DNA of 64,000 bases. Origin: VBWE01 sp943372645. Lineage in GTDB: Bacteria > Bacteroidota > Bacteroidia > Palsa-965. The notes below the pieces were generated by a model, which had not been told where the DNA came from, made no database searches, and saw only the letters and a program-made list of their open reading frames with translations. The translations under genes and the position numbers were made by a program. Location of the stretch: NCBI GenBank assembly GCA_943372645.1, contig CALRZN010000026.1, positions 6,647 through 70,646 on the forward strand, read 5' to 3'. Below, one piece after another: positions 52,856-60,218 of this stretch; within the stretch, counting starts at the first letter, position 1, and each line of letters starts with the position of its first letter.

Positions 52856-53180
52856 CCTGCTCCCCGGCGGCGGCCATGCGCCGAAACGCAAAATGGATCA
52901 CATCCTCTGGGGCCTCGGCCTCGGGCTGGCGCTGCCGTTTTTAGGTGTATATATTTATTTTATTTCCACCTACAGTGCCATGATGGACTTCGCGTTTTTC
53001 CTGGAGTACATCAGTACCACGGTGCGCATCATTGTGCCGCTGGTGAGCCTCAGCTGCGTACTCAACCTCGGGCTGTTTTTCATTTTTTATTTGCTGAATA
53101 AAAACCGCAGTGCCCAGGGCGTAATTATGGCAACGATGCTGTATGCCGGCTGGGTGGTTTATATGAAAGTATTCGCCTGA
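52848..53180 (+). CDS. Small three-helix membrane protein between surE and lpxB
   Basis: 110 residues with hydrophobic segments at about residues 17-41, 57-83 and 90-108. The N terminus is polar and Lys-rich (GGGHAPKRKMDHILW). It overlaps surE by 8 bases and lpxB by one base (TGATG), so it is coupled to both. I do not recognise a family. Its position suggests an accessory role in envelope lipid synthesis. Confidence 0.8.
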   Translation: MSNLLPGGGHAPKRKMDHILWGLGLGLALPFLGVYIYFISTYSAMMDFAFFLEYISTTVRIIVPLVSLSCVLNLGLFFIFYLLNKNRSAQGVIMATMLYAGWVVYMKVFA

Positions 53181-54286
53181 TGAAATATTATATCATAGCC
53201 GGTGAAGCATCAGGCGACCTGCACGGTTCCAACCTGCTGCGCGAACTCCGGCAGCGCGATCCCGATGCGGAATTCCGTTGCTGGGGCGGTGATCTTATGC
53301 AGCAGCAGGGCGCAACACTGGTGAAACACTACCGCGATCTCGCGTTTATGGGTTTTGCCGAAGTGCTGATGAACATCCGCACCATCCTGCGCAACATCCG
53401 TTTCTGCAAAGAAGACATTGCCGCCTGGAAACCCGATGTGGTGATCCTTGTAGATTACCCGGGCTTCAACCTGCGCATTGCAGGGTTTGTAAAAACACTG
53501 GGCATTCCTGTTTTTTATTACATCTCGCCGCAGATCTGGGCCTGGAAAGAATCGCGTGTGCATAAAATCAAAAAGATGGTGGACCGCATGTTTGTCATCC
53601 TGCCGTTTGAAACCGCGTTTTATGCGAAGTATGATTTCCCGGTTGACTTTGTGGGCCACCCGCTGCTGGATGCGATTAAAACCTATTCCGGCGAACTCGG
53701 ACTGAAAACCGGCGACGACCGTAAAATCATTGCCCTGCTGCCCGGCAGCCGCAAACAGGAAATCGGTACCATGCTGCCCGTGATGCTCGAATGTGCAACA
53801 CACTTTCCGCAATTCCGTTTTGTGATTGCCGGCGCGCCCGCACAAACAGCGGCGTACTACGAACAATTTACTACCGGAAAAAATATTGAAATCGTTTTCA
53901 ACCAGACGTATGCGCTGCTCAGCCGTTCGTATGCGGCGCTGGTTACTTCCGGTACAGCCACGCTCGAAACAGCGTTATTCAACGTTCCCGAAGTGGTGTG
54001 TTACAAAGGCAGCGCCGTTTCGTATCACATTGCCAAACGCCTGGTGAAAGTAAAATACATTTCGCTGGTGAACCTCGTGATGGACCGCGAAGTGGTGCGC
54101 GAACTCATCCAGGATGAATTTAACATCACACAGCTTGTTGCAGAGCTTGGTAAAATAACTTCGGAAAACGGTCACGCCGCCATGCTGAATGAATACAGTA
54201 CGCTGCGCGAAAAACTCGGCGGAGAAGGCGCTTCGCGCAAAACCGCTGAACGGATGCTGCACTACCTCGGGAAAAACAATGCGTAA
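53180..54286 (+). CDS. lpxB: Lipid-A-disaccharide synthase
   Basis: 368 residues. Signatures are YYIIAGEASGDLHGSNLL, GFAEVLMNIRTI, VDYPGFNLRIAGF, YYISPQIWAWKESR, FPVDFVGHPLLD, LPGSRKQEIGTMLPV and TSGTATLETAL. The enzyme joins UDP-diacylglucosamine and lipid X to form the lipid A disaccharide at the inner membrane. Its start overlaps the preceding stop by one base and its end overlaps the next gene by 8 bases. The cell therefore makes an outer membrane with lipid A. Confidence 0.95.
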   Translation: MKYYIIAGEASGDLHGSNLLRELRQRDPDAEFRCWGGDLMQQQGATLVKHYRDLAFMGFAEVLMNIRTILRNIRFCKEDIAAWKPDVVILVDYPGFNLRIAGFVKTLGIPVFYYISPQIWAWKESRVHKIKKMVDRMFVILPFETAFYAKYDFPVDFVGHPLLDAIKTYSGELGLKTGDDRKIIALLPGSRKQEIGTMLPVMLECATHFPQFRFVIAGAPAQTAAYYEQFTTGKNIEIVFNQTYALLSRSYAALVTSGTATLETALFNVPEVVCYKGSAVSYHIAKRLVKVKYISLVNLVMDREVVRELIQDEFNITQLVAELGKITSENGHAAMLNEYSTLREKLGGEGASRKTAERMLHYLGKNNA

Positions 54287-55442
54287 AAAAATACCGGTAT
54301 TGACCCTGTGCCTTGTTCTTGCAGCTGCGCTGCAGGCGGGCAACGTACGCATACGTCTGCTTTCGGACATGACCGTGAGCCAGGCCATGCTTTCGCTTTC
54401 GGCCAATGCATTTACACTTTATGGCGATGGCAATGCGGTTGCATTTAATGATACGCTTGCGGTGTTTCAACTGCAGCAGGTAAATGATTCCATACTCGTA
54501 AAAACACCGGGCGACACGCTTGGCACTTTTAAACAGTTGTTGCTGCAGCCCCGCGACGAGGCGGGCAATTTTAAGTTAAAACCGATTACGCCGCTTTCGG
54601 GAACACGCCGGTACTTCGGCAGCCTCGAACTGATAATCAGTGGCGGCAAAATGTGTTTTATAAACGAAGTGGACCTGGAATATTATGTGGCAGGCGTGGT
54701 AGAGTCGGAATCGGGTGGTTACAGGGCCAAAGAATTTTACAAGGTGCAGGCCATCCTGTGCCGCACCTACGGACTCAACCACCTCGGCCGTCACGTGCAG
54801 GAAGGGTACGAACTGTGCGATGGTACACATTGCCAGGTATATCGCCGCGTGCCTGCCGACCAGCAGATACTGGATGCTGTAAAAGAAACAAGCGGGCTGG
54901 TGCTCGTGGACGGGCAACTGAACCTGATTACGGCAGCATTTCATTCCAACTGCGGCGGGCAAACCGTAAACTCGGAAGATGTGTGGGCTTCGTCGGTTCC
55001 CTATCTGCGCAGTGTGCAGGATACCTTCTGCTGTAAAATGCAGCAGGCAAAATGGCAACGCAAAATTCCTTCCGAAGACTGGTTTGGTTACCTGCAGGCC
55101 AAACATAAATTTCCCGTTAACGATACCAATGCCGTTAACAAAGCCACCCACTTCAAACAGAACGGCCGGCAGGTGTATTACTGCGACCGCAGTTACTATG
55201 TTCCGTTGCGCACCCTGCGCACCGACTGGCAGCTGAAGTCAACCTACTTTAATGTGGAACAGCTCGGCAGCGATACGTTGCTGATTACCGGGAGAGGCTG
55301 GGGCCACGGCGTGGGGCTGTGCCAGGAAGGCGCCATACAGATGGCGAAACGGGGGTATACGTACGAACAGATACTTGCATTTTACTACCGCGGGGTTTCC
55401 CTGGTGCCGATGTCGAGGCTGGCGTTTTTCAGGGAGGAGTGA
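54279..55442 (+). CDS. SpoIID/LytB domain protein
   Basis: 387 residues from the ATG at 54279 (8-base overlap with lpxB), with a signal peptide (MRKKIPVLTLCLVLAAALQAG). The SpoIID core is DLEYYVAGVVESESGG, VQAILCRTYGLNHL, CQVYRRVPADQQILDAVKET, FHSNCGGQTVNSEDVW and, near the C terminus, GRGWGHGVGLCQEGA. In Bacillus SpoIID is a peptidoglycan lytic transglycosylase; in Gram-negative bacteria the role is less clear. It likely acts on cell-wall glycan in the periplasm. Confidence 0.92.
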   Translation: MRKKIPVLTLCLVLAAALQAGNVRIRLLSDMTVSQAMLSLSANAFTLYGDGNAVAFNDTLAVFQLQQVNDSILVKTPGDTLGTFKQLLLQPRDEAGNFKLKPITPLSGTRRYFGSLELIISGGKMCFINEVDLEYYVAGVVESESGGYRAKEFYKVQAILCRTYGLNHLGRHVQEGYELCDGTHCQVYRRVPADQQILDAVKETSGLVLVDGQLNLITAAFHSNCGGQTVNSEDVWASSVPYLRSVQDTFCCKMQQAKWQRKIPSEDWFGYLQAKHKFPVNDTNAVNKATHFKQNGRQVYYCDRSYYVPLRTLRTDWQLKSTYFNVEQLGSDTLLITGRGWGHGVGLCQEGAIQMAKRGYTYEQILAFYYRGVSLVPMSRLAFFREE

Positions 55443-55471
55443 TATTCCCTGTTAATTTAGTAATGCTGCCC

Positions 55472-56614
55472 TCACGCATGCAGCGCCGCATGCTGTTCCA
55501 CCACGGTGCGGTAGAGTTTTTCGTATTGCGGCAGAATTTTACTGATATCAAAATTGGCGGCGTGTGCCAGCGCATTTTTTTTGAACTCCAGCAGCGTGGC
55601 GTCGTTTTCAAGAATGGTGATGGCGTTTTTCGCCATGTCGTCTACATCACCTACATTACTCATGAATCCGGTTTTGCCCTGTACGTTTACTTCGGGTAAA
55701 CCGCCGGTGTTTGTGCTGATTACCGGCACACCCGAGGCCATGGCTTCGAGCGCAGCAAGACCAAAACTTTCGGTTTCTGAAGGCAGCAGGAACAGGTCGC
55801 CGATGGCCAGTATTTCGGCCGGGTTGGTTACTTTGCCGAGGGAGCGGATATCGTCGCAGGTATTCAGTTCGCGGCACAGGCGCTCGATGTTGGCGCGTTC
55901 CGGACCATCGCCTACCAGGATCAGTTTCGCAGGAAGTTTTTTACGCACGCGGTCAAACACATGCAGTACATCTTCCACGCGTTTTACCTTGCGGAAATTG
56001 GAAACGTGAATCAGCAGCCGTTCACCAAGCGGGGCAAATATTTTTTTCTGGCATTCGCCGGTGGTCTTGCCGTAATCGTCGAGGCAGATGAAGTTCGGGA
56101 TGACTTCAATATCGCGTGTTACATTAAAGTGGTTATAGGTATCCTGCTTCAGGCTTTCGGAAACGGCTGTAACGGCGTTGCTGTGATTAATGGCGAAAGT
56201 AATCACCGGTTCAAACGACGCATCGCGGCCCACCAGCGTAATATCGGTTCCGTGTAGCGTGGTGATATACGGAATATCAATGCCCTGCGATTTTAAAATC
56301 TGTTGCGCCATAAACGCGGCCGAAGCGTGGGGGATGGCGTAATGCACATGCAGCAGGTCGAGTTTTTCGTGTTTCACCACATCCACCAGGCGGCTGCTCA
56401 GCACCAGTTCGTAGGGCTGGTAATCAAACAGCGGGTAATCGGAAACGGATACTTCGTGGTAATAAATATTCTCGGTAAACGAATCGAGCCGCACCGGCTG
56501 GCTGTAGGTTATAAAATGAATCTGGTGGCCTTTGTGGGCAAGTGCTTTTCCAAGTTCCGTCGCTACAACGCCCGAGCCACCGAAGGTGGGATAACAAACA
56601 ATTCCGATTTTCAT
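55472..56614 (-). CDS. bshA: N-acetyl-alpha-D-glucosaminyl L-malate synthase (bacillithiol)
   Basis: 380 residues from the ATG at 56614. GT4-type glycosyltransferase: start KIGIVCYPTFGGSGVVATEL, typical of BshA, then LLHVHYAIPHASAAFMA and LHGTDITLVGRD; donor-binding motif SETESFGLAALEAMASGVP and VISTNTGGLPEV. It makes the first intermediate of bacillithiol, a low-molecular-weight thiol, from UDP-GlcNAc and malate. A TACCTTTG box seven bases upstream supports the start. The bshB/bshC genes are not in the window. Confidence 0.92.
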   Translation of the reverse strand: MKIGIVCYPTFGGSGVVATELGKALAHKGHQIHFITYSQPVRLDSFTENIYYHEVSVSDYPLFDYQPYELVLSSRLVDVVKHEKLDLLHVHYAIPHASAAFMAQQILKSQGIDIPYITTLHGTDITLVGRDASFEPVITFAINHSNAVTAVSESLKQDTYNHFNVTRDIEVIPNFICLDDYGKTTGECQKKIFAPLGERLLIHVSNFRKVKRVEDVLHVFDRVRKKLPAKLILVGDGPERANIERLCRELNTCDDIRSLGKVTNPAEILAIGDLFLLPSETESFGLAALEAMASGVPVISTNTGGLPEVNVQGKTGFMSNVGDVDDMAKNAITILENDATLLEFKKNALAHAANFDISKILPQYEKLYRTVVEQHAALHA

Positions 56615-56618
56615 AGCA

Positions 56619-56626
56619 CAAAGGTA
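56619..56626 (-). promoter_or_regulatory. -7 box of bshA
   Basis: TACCTTTG on the minus strand, four bases before the ATG at 56614, implies an almost leaderless transcript or a slightly shifted start. No TTG at the usual distance was confirmed. Confidence 0.4.
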
Positions 56627-56659
56627 AGGGTATTGTCTGTTTTTAAATCTTAAGAATAT

Positions 56660-56687
56660 TAAATTTGAAAGAAATGAATTAAATTTG
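56660..56687 (+). promoter_or_regulatory. Tandem TAAATTTG boxes before the 56693 gene
   Basis: TAAATTTG occurs at 56660-56667 and again at 56680-56687. The spacing of 20 bp between them is one promoter length. The region is AT-rich compared with its surroundings. Confidence 0.4.
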
Positions 56688-56692
56688 TGTTG

Positions 56693-57490
56693 ATGAGAAC
56701 TGCTGTAACCGGAGCGTACAATCCACCTGATTTTATTTTTCTTGAACTCAAACAAGAGAAAATGGGATTACATCCTGACGGACTGAAGCTGGTAAGAAAA
56801 ATTGAAAAAAAAATAATAGCAGCATTGAAATCCCGTTCAGGGTTAAAAAAAGAAATAGAAATATGTTTCCCCGATTTGTTTGAATTGCGAATGCAGGGCG
56901 TAAAATGGATAAGCAGTGAGAAGCAAAATAATTATGATGCTGCTGCCGATGAGTTGTATCCGCTGCTGTCAGCGCTTTCCAAACATGATTATTTAAAAAA
57001 ACTCAACCTCTATTTCATACAAGCGATAAGTGCAGGCAGGGCATTTATGCGGTTTATGAAACAGCATGATCTGTTGAACAACAATGATTTCAATCCCAAG
57101 AACCTGGATGAAATTACGTTTGAAACATACTACTTTGTAATCATGCAGCAGCCACCTGCATACCGCACAATGTTACTCCGTTTGCTAAAGGCTTCACTTG
57201 GCGTTGAATTCTGCATTATATCGGCTTTGCTTATCAATGAAGGAGAGATACGGATTTCACCGGCGAGGTCGAAACAACTGGAAGAAGTCTGCCGTGATTC
57301 GGGCATGGAATACATTGCTGTCATGGATTATCTGCTGAGACAGGCAAAGGACGATTTACTGCAGAACGAGCGCAACGAATGGAATGCGATGTCATTACAG
57401 GCGTTTGCCGCCGCGTATGATCAGGATGAATATGACTATGATGATGTGCTTGTTCGTGAACCCAATCCCGATTACAGGAAGAAAAAATGA
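56693..57490 (+). CDS. Hypothetical protein coupled to a MazF-like toxin
   Basis: 265 residues from the ATG at 56693 (the first ATG after in-frame GTG and TTG). It is mostly helical: basic segments such as KLVRKIEKKIIAALKSRSGL, then a hydrophobic helix region (TMLLRLLKASLGVEFCIISA). The C terminus is acidic and repeated (DQDEYDYDDVL, NPDYRKKK). No known domain recognised and no clear DNA-binding motif. The stop overlaps the MazF-like ATG by ATGA. Position and coupling are those of an antitoxin, but its length is about three times that of a typical MazE. Base composition is lower in GC than the neighbours, which suggests transfer. Confidence 0.65.
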   Translation: MRTAVTGAYNPPDFIFLELKQEKMGLHPDGLKLVRKIEKKIIAALKSRSGLKKEIEICFPDLFELRMQGVKWISSEKQNNYDAAADELYPLLSALSKHDYLKKLNLYFIQAISAGRAFMRFMKQHDLLNNNDFNPKNLDEITFETYYFVIMQQPPAYRTMLLRLLKASLGVEFCIISALLINEGEIRISPARSKQLEEVCRDSGMEYIAVMDYLLRQAKDDLLQNERNEWNAMSLQAFAAAYDQDEYDYDDVLVREPNPDYRKKK

Positions 57491-57822
57491 AACCGGGAGA
57501 TATTATACTTGCCGAATTTCAGCAGGCAAATGGGGAATTCAAGAAACGTCCAGCTGTGCTGCTTAAAAAGATGCGCCCCTATAACGACTGGCTTGTTTGT
57601 GCAGTCAGCAGCAGTCTGCATCAGGAAGTTCCCGGATTCGATATCGTGCTGGATGAAAAACATCCGGACTACAGGAAGTCAAGTGTTCGCGGCCCATCAT
57701 TGATCAGGTTAGGCATGCTGAGTACACTACCGGGAAGTGATATAGTTGGGGGAATCGGGCTGCTCAGTAAACCAACTTACGACCACCTCATCAAAAACCT
57801 CTCGGAATACCTCCGGAAATAA
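57487..57822 (+). CDS. PemK/MazF-family toxin-like protein
   Basis: 111 residues, normal for MazF. The fold motifs are KPGDIILAEFQ, KRPAVLLKKMRPYNDWLVCA (conserved KRPAVLL), VCAVSSSLHQEVPGFDIVL and SLIRLGMLSTLP. MazF-type proteins are sequence-specific RNA endonucleases. Its start overlaps the preceding gene by ATGA. The residues near the catalytic Arg and Ser/Thr (KRPAV, SSS) appear kept. Toxicity is inferred only. The gene is convergent with osmC. Confidence 0.82.
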   Translation: MKPGDIILAEFQQANGEFKKRPAVLLKKMRPYNDWLVCAVSSSLHQEVPGFDIVLDEKHPDYRKSSVRGPSLIRLGMLSTLPGSDIVGGIGLLSKPTYDHLIKNLSEYLRK

Positions 57823-57826
57823 CCCG

Positions 57827-58234
57827 TTACGGCCAGTTAAACGTAACATCCTGGTGAATATCCGGATGCAGGCTCAGTGCAACAGGGCAGGTGTGTGCTG
57901 CATTTTCGAGCAGCTGCCGGTCTTTATCCGTAAACGTTCCGGGGGGCATGTGAAACTCCACTTTTATGGCACTTACGCGACGCGGATTGGAAGCCATAAT
58001 CTTGGTGATGTCCACACGGGCCTGCTCAATCTGCAGTTCATGGCGCTTTGCAACAATGCCCATAATGGTCAGCATACAGCAGCCCAGCGACGTGGCCAGC
58101 AGGTCGGTTGGCGAAAATGCTTCGCCCTTTCCGTTGTTATCGGTAGGTGCATCGGTAATAATTGTTTTGCCCGACTGCAGGTGTACCGAACTGGTGCGTA
58201 ATTCCCCTTCGTAAATAATGTGCGCTGTTTTCAT
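57827..58234 (-). CDS. OsmC-family peroxide-reducing protein
   Basis: 135 residues. The two redox cysteines are in DLLATSLGCCMLTIMG and TCPVALSLHPD, with the family motif GEAFSPTDLLATSLG. OsmC/Ohr proteins reduce organic hydroperoxides or take part in osmotic and oxidative stress. It ends only 4 bp from the MazF-like stop and is divergent from the 58297 gene. Confidence 0.93.
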   Translation of the reverse strand: MKTAHIIYEGELRTSSVHLQSGKTIITDAPTDNNGKGEAFSPTDLLATSLGCCMLTIMGIVAKRHELQIEQARVDITKIMASNPRRVSAIKVEFHMPPGTFTDKDRQLLENAAHTCPVALSLHPDIHQDVTFNWP

Positions 58235-58243
58235 GCAACAAAG

Positions 58244-58275
58244 TTGGCTATTGCTACGTTAATTCGTTATATTTG
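58244..58275 (+). promoter_or_regulatory. Promoter of the 58297 gene
   Basis: TTG (58244-58246), 21 bp and TATATTTG (58268-58275). The ATG at 58297 follows after about 20 nt, which disfavours the TTG at 58273 as a start. Confidence 0.6.
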
Positions 58276-58296
58276 TCACTTACAAAAGTACCCAAA

Positions 58297-59073
58297 ATGT
58301 TAAAGCGCATCTTTTTTTTCGGGTTAATTGCAGTTTCCGCGGGCATCAGCCAGGCGCAAACCGTGGAAACGGAAACCAAAAAGGTGAATGCAAACCTTTA
58401 CGACGATACAAAGATGCTTTACCGCAATGAAATGTGTGGCGGCGTCATTGCACACTCCAACGGTTTTGGTGCAAATTTCCGTAAAGGTGTTCACGTAACC
58501 GGTACACGCAAACGCGTTTTTGAAGCCGAGTTTGTGTCGTTCAAACATCCGAAGGAAGTAAAAACAAACAACCCTTCGTTCGATAATTCCAAAGGGTATT
58601 ATTACGGCAAACTCAACAGCTTTTTTATCCTTCGTCCCGGCTTCGGTTATCAGAATGTGATTTTCTCCAAACCGGAAAAAAGCGGTGTTGAAATCCGTTA
58701 CGTTACGTTTATCGGCGGCTCACTTGGTTTTGCGAAACCGGTTTACCTGCAGATTCTCCGCCGCACACCCATTGATAATTACTACGAACTTTCTACCGAG
58801 CGTTACGATCCGGGTGCGCACTTTCCCGATAACATCTACGGCCGCGCCCCGTTCAGCAAAGGGCTCAATGAAATCAAATTATATCCCGGTGGTTATGTGA
58901 AAGCCGGTCTTTCTTTTGAATACGGCGCCCTTGATGATGTCGTTAAGGCAATCGAAACCGGTATTACCGTTGATATTTATCCGAAAGTTGTTCCGCTGAT
59001 GGCAACGCAGCGAAATCAACAGGTCTTTGTATCTTTGTACCTGAATTTCCTCTATGGCAGGAAATGGTTCTGA
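58297..59073 (+). CDS. Hypothetical outer-membrane-type protein
   Basis: 258 residues from the ATG at 58297, with a signal peptide (RIFFFGLIAVSAGISQAQ). The mature part has alternating hydrophobic strands ending in aromatic residues (SFFILRPGFGYQNVIF, VEIRYVTFIGGSLGF, VFVSLYLNFLYGRKWF; the C-terminal Phe is typical of barrel proteins). It might be a small outer-membrane beta barrel. It overlaps or closely precedes lipA and probably shares its transcript. Function unknown. Confidence 0.7.
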   Translation: MLKRIFFFGLIAVSAGISQAQTVETETKKVNANLYDDTKMLYRNEMCGGVIAHSNGFGANFRKGVHVTGTRKRVFEAEFVSFKHPKEVKTNNPSFDNSKGYYYGKLNSFFILRPGFGYQNVIFSKPEKSGVEIRYVTFIGGSLGFAKPVYLQILRRTPIDNYYELSTERYDPGAHFPDNIYGRAPFSKGLNEIKLYPGGYVKAGLSFEYGALDDVVKAIETGITVDIYPKVVPLMATQRNQQVFVSLYLNFLYGRKWF

Positions 59074-59080
59074 TACAGCT

Positions 59081-59962
59081 ATGGCCGAAAACAACATTCT
59101 TACTGATACTTCCAAAGAACAGCCCCGCTTTAAAAAGCCGGAATGGCTGCGCGTAAAACTGCCTACCGGCGAAAATTACCTGCAGGTACGCAAACTGGTG
59201 GATGAACATAAACTGCACACCATCTGCGAAAGCGGCAATTGTCCCAACATGGGCGAATGCTGGGGCGCAGGCACGGCCACCTTTATGATTCTCGGTAACA
59301 TCTGCACCCGTTCCTGCGGGTTCTGTGCAGTAGCCACGGGCCGCCCGCTTGCAGTTGACGAAGGTGAACCCGAACGCGTGGCGCAGTCGGTGAAACTGAT
59401 GGGCGTAAAACATTGTGTAATTACTTCCGTTGACCGCGACGAACTGAAAGACGGCGGCTCCATCATCTGGGCAAAAACAATAGAAGCGGTGCGCCGCGTA
59501 AGTCCGGAAACCACGCTCGAAACCTTAATTCCTGATTTTAAGGGCGACTGGGAAAACCTGCAGCGCATTATTGATGTAAAGCCCGAAATTGTTTCGCATA
59601 ATATGGAAACGGTTCGCCGCCTTACCCGCCAGGTGCGCATCCAGGCCAAATACGACCGCAGCCTCGAAGTATTGCGCCGCCTGCACGAAGGCGGTTGCCG
59701 CACCAAATCGGGCATTATGCTCGGCCTCGGCGAACGCGATGAAGAAGTACTTGAAACAATGGATGACCTCGTTCACGCCGGCGTTGAAATCATGACCATC
59801 GGCCAGTACCTGCAGCCTACTAAAAAACACCTGCCGGTAGTGGAGTTTGTGCATCCCGACAAATTTGCCATGTTTAAAGAAGCGGGACTAGCCAAAGGCC
59901 TCCGTTACGTGGAAAGCGGCCCGCTGGTGCGTTCGTCGTACCACGCTGAAAAGCATAAATAG
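59081..59962 (+). CDS. lipA: Lipoyl synthase
   Basis: 293 residues from the ATG at 59081; an earlier ATG at 59054 would overlap the preceding gene. The auxiliary cluster motif is CESGNCPNMGEC and the radical-SAM cluster motif CTRSCGFC. Further signatures are CVITSVDRDELKDGG, GIMLGLGERDEEVLETM and the C-terminal RSSYHAE. It inserts two sulfurs into protein-bound octanoyl groups to make lipoate for 2-oxoacid dehydrogenases and glycine cleavage. A hairpin terminator follows. Confidence 0.95.
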   Translation: MAENNILTDTSKEQPRFKKPEWLRVKLPTGENYLQVRKLVDEHKLHTICESGNCPNMGECWGAGTATFMILGNICTRSCGFCAVATGRPLAVDEGEPERVAQSVKLMGVKHCVITSVDRDELKDGGSIIWAKTIEAVRRVSPETTLETLIPDFKGDWENLQRIIDVKPEIVSHNMETVRRLTRQVRIQAKYDRSLEVLRRLHEGGCRTKSGIMLGLGERDEEVLETMDDLVHAGVEIMTIGQYLQPTKKHLPVVEFVHPDKFAMFKEAGLAKGLRYVESGPLVRSSYHAEKHK

Positions 59963-59986
59963 GACTACCCGGATTTAACTATCAAG

Positions 59987-60004
59987 CCGGCAGCAGGCTG
60001 CCGG
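59987..60004 (+). terminator. Hairpin after lipA
   Basis: CCGGCAGC (59987-59994) and GCTGCCGG (59997-60004) form a tight stem extended by AAG/TTT pairs. Only three T follow, so it is a weak or partial terminator. Confidence 0.5.
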
Positions 60005-60066
60005 TTTCCACTTACCGGTCATATTGCCCCGCTTATCAAAAAACACCCTTAATTCGGATGAACGGT

Positions 60067-60097
60067 TTGCATTGCGATCGTTCGTACCGTATTTTTG
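60067..60097 (+). promoter_or_regulatory. Promoter of the 60219 gene
   Basis: TTG (60067-60069), 20 bp and TATTTTTG (60090-60097). The leader to the ATG at 60219 is about 115 nt, longer than average. Confidence 0.55.
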
Positions 60098-60218
60098 TAA
60101 TACATCCTCCTTTTGCTGCCGGCACGCATCCCTCAGCCAGCAGTTTCTGATTCGTTAATTTTCTGAGAACGGAAATCCGTAGCGTTTCCAACTGTTGTAT
60201 TACTAAAAAATCAACCGT

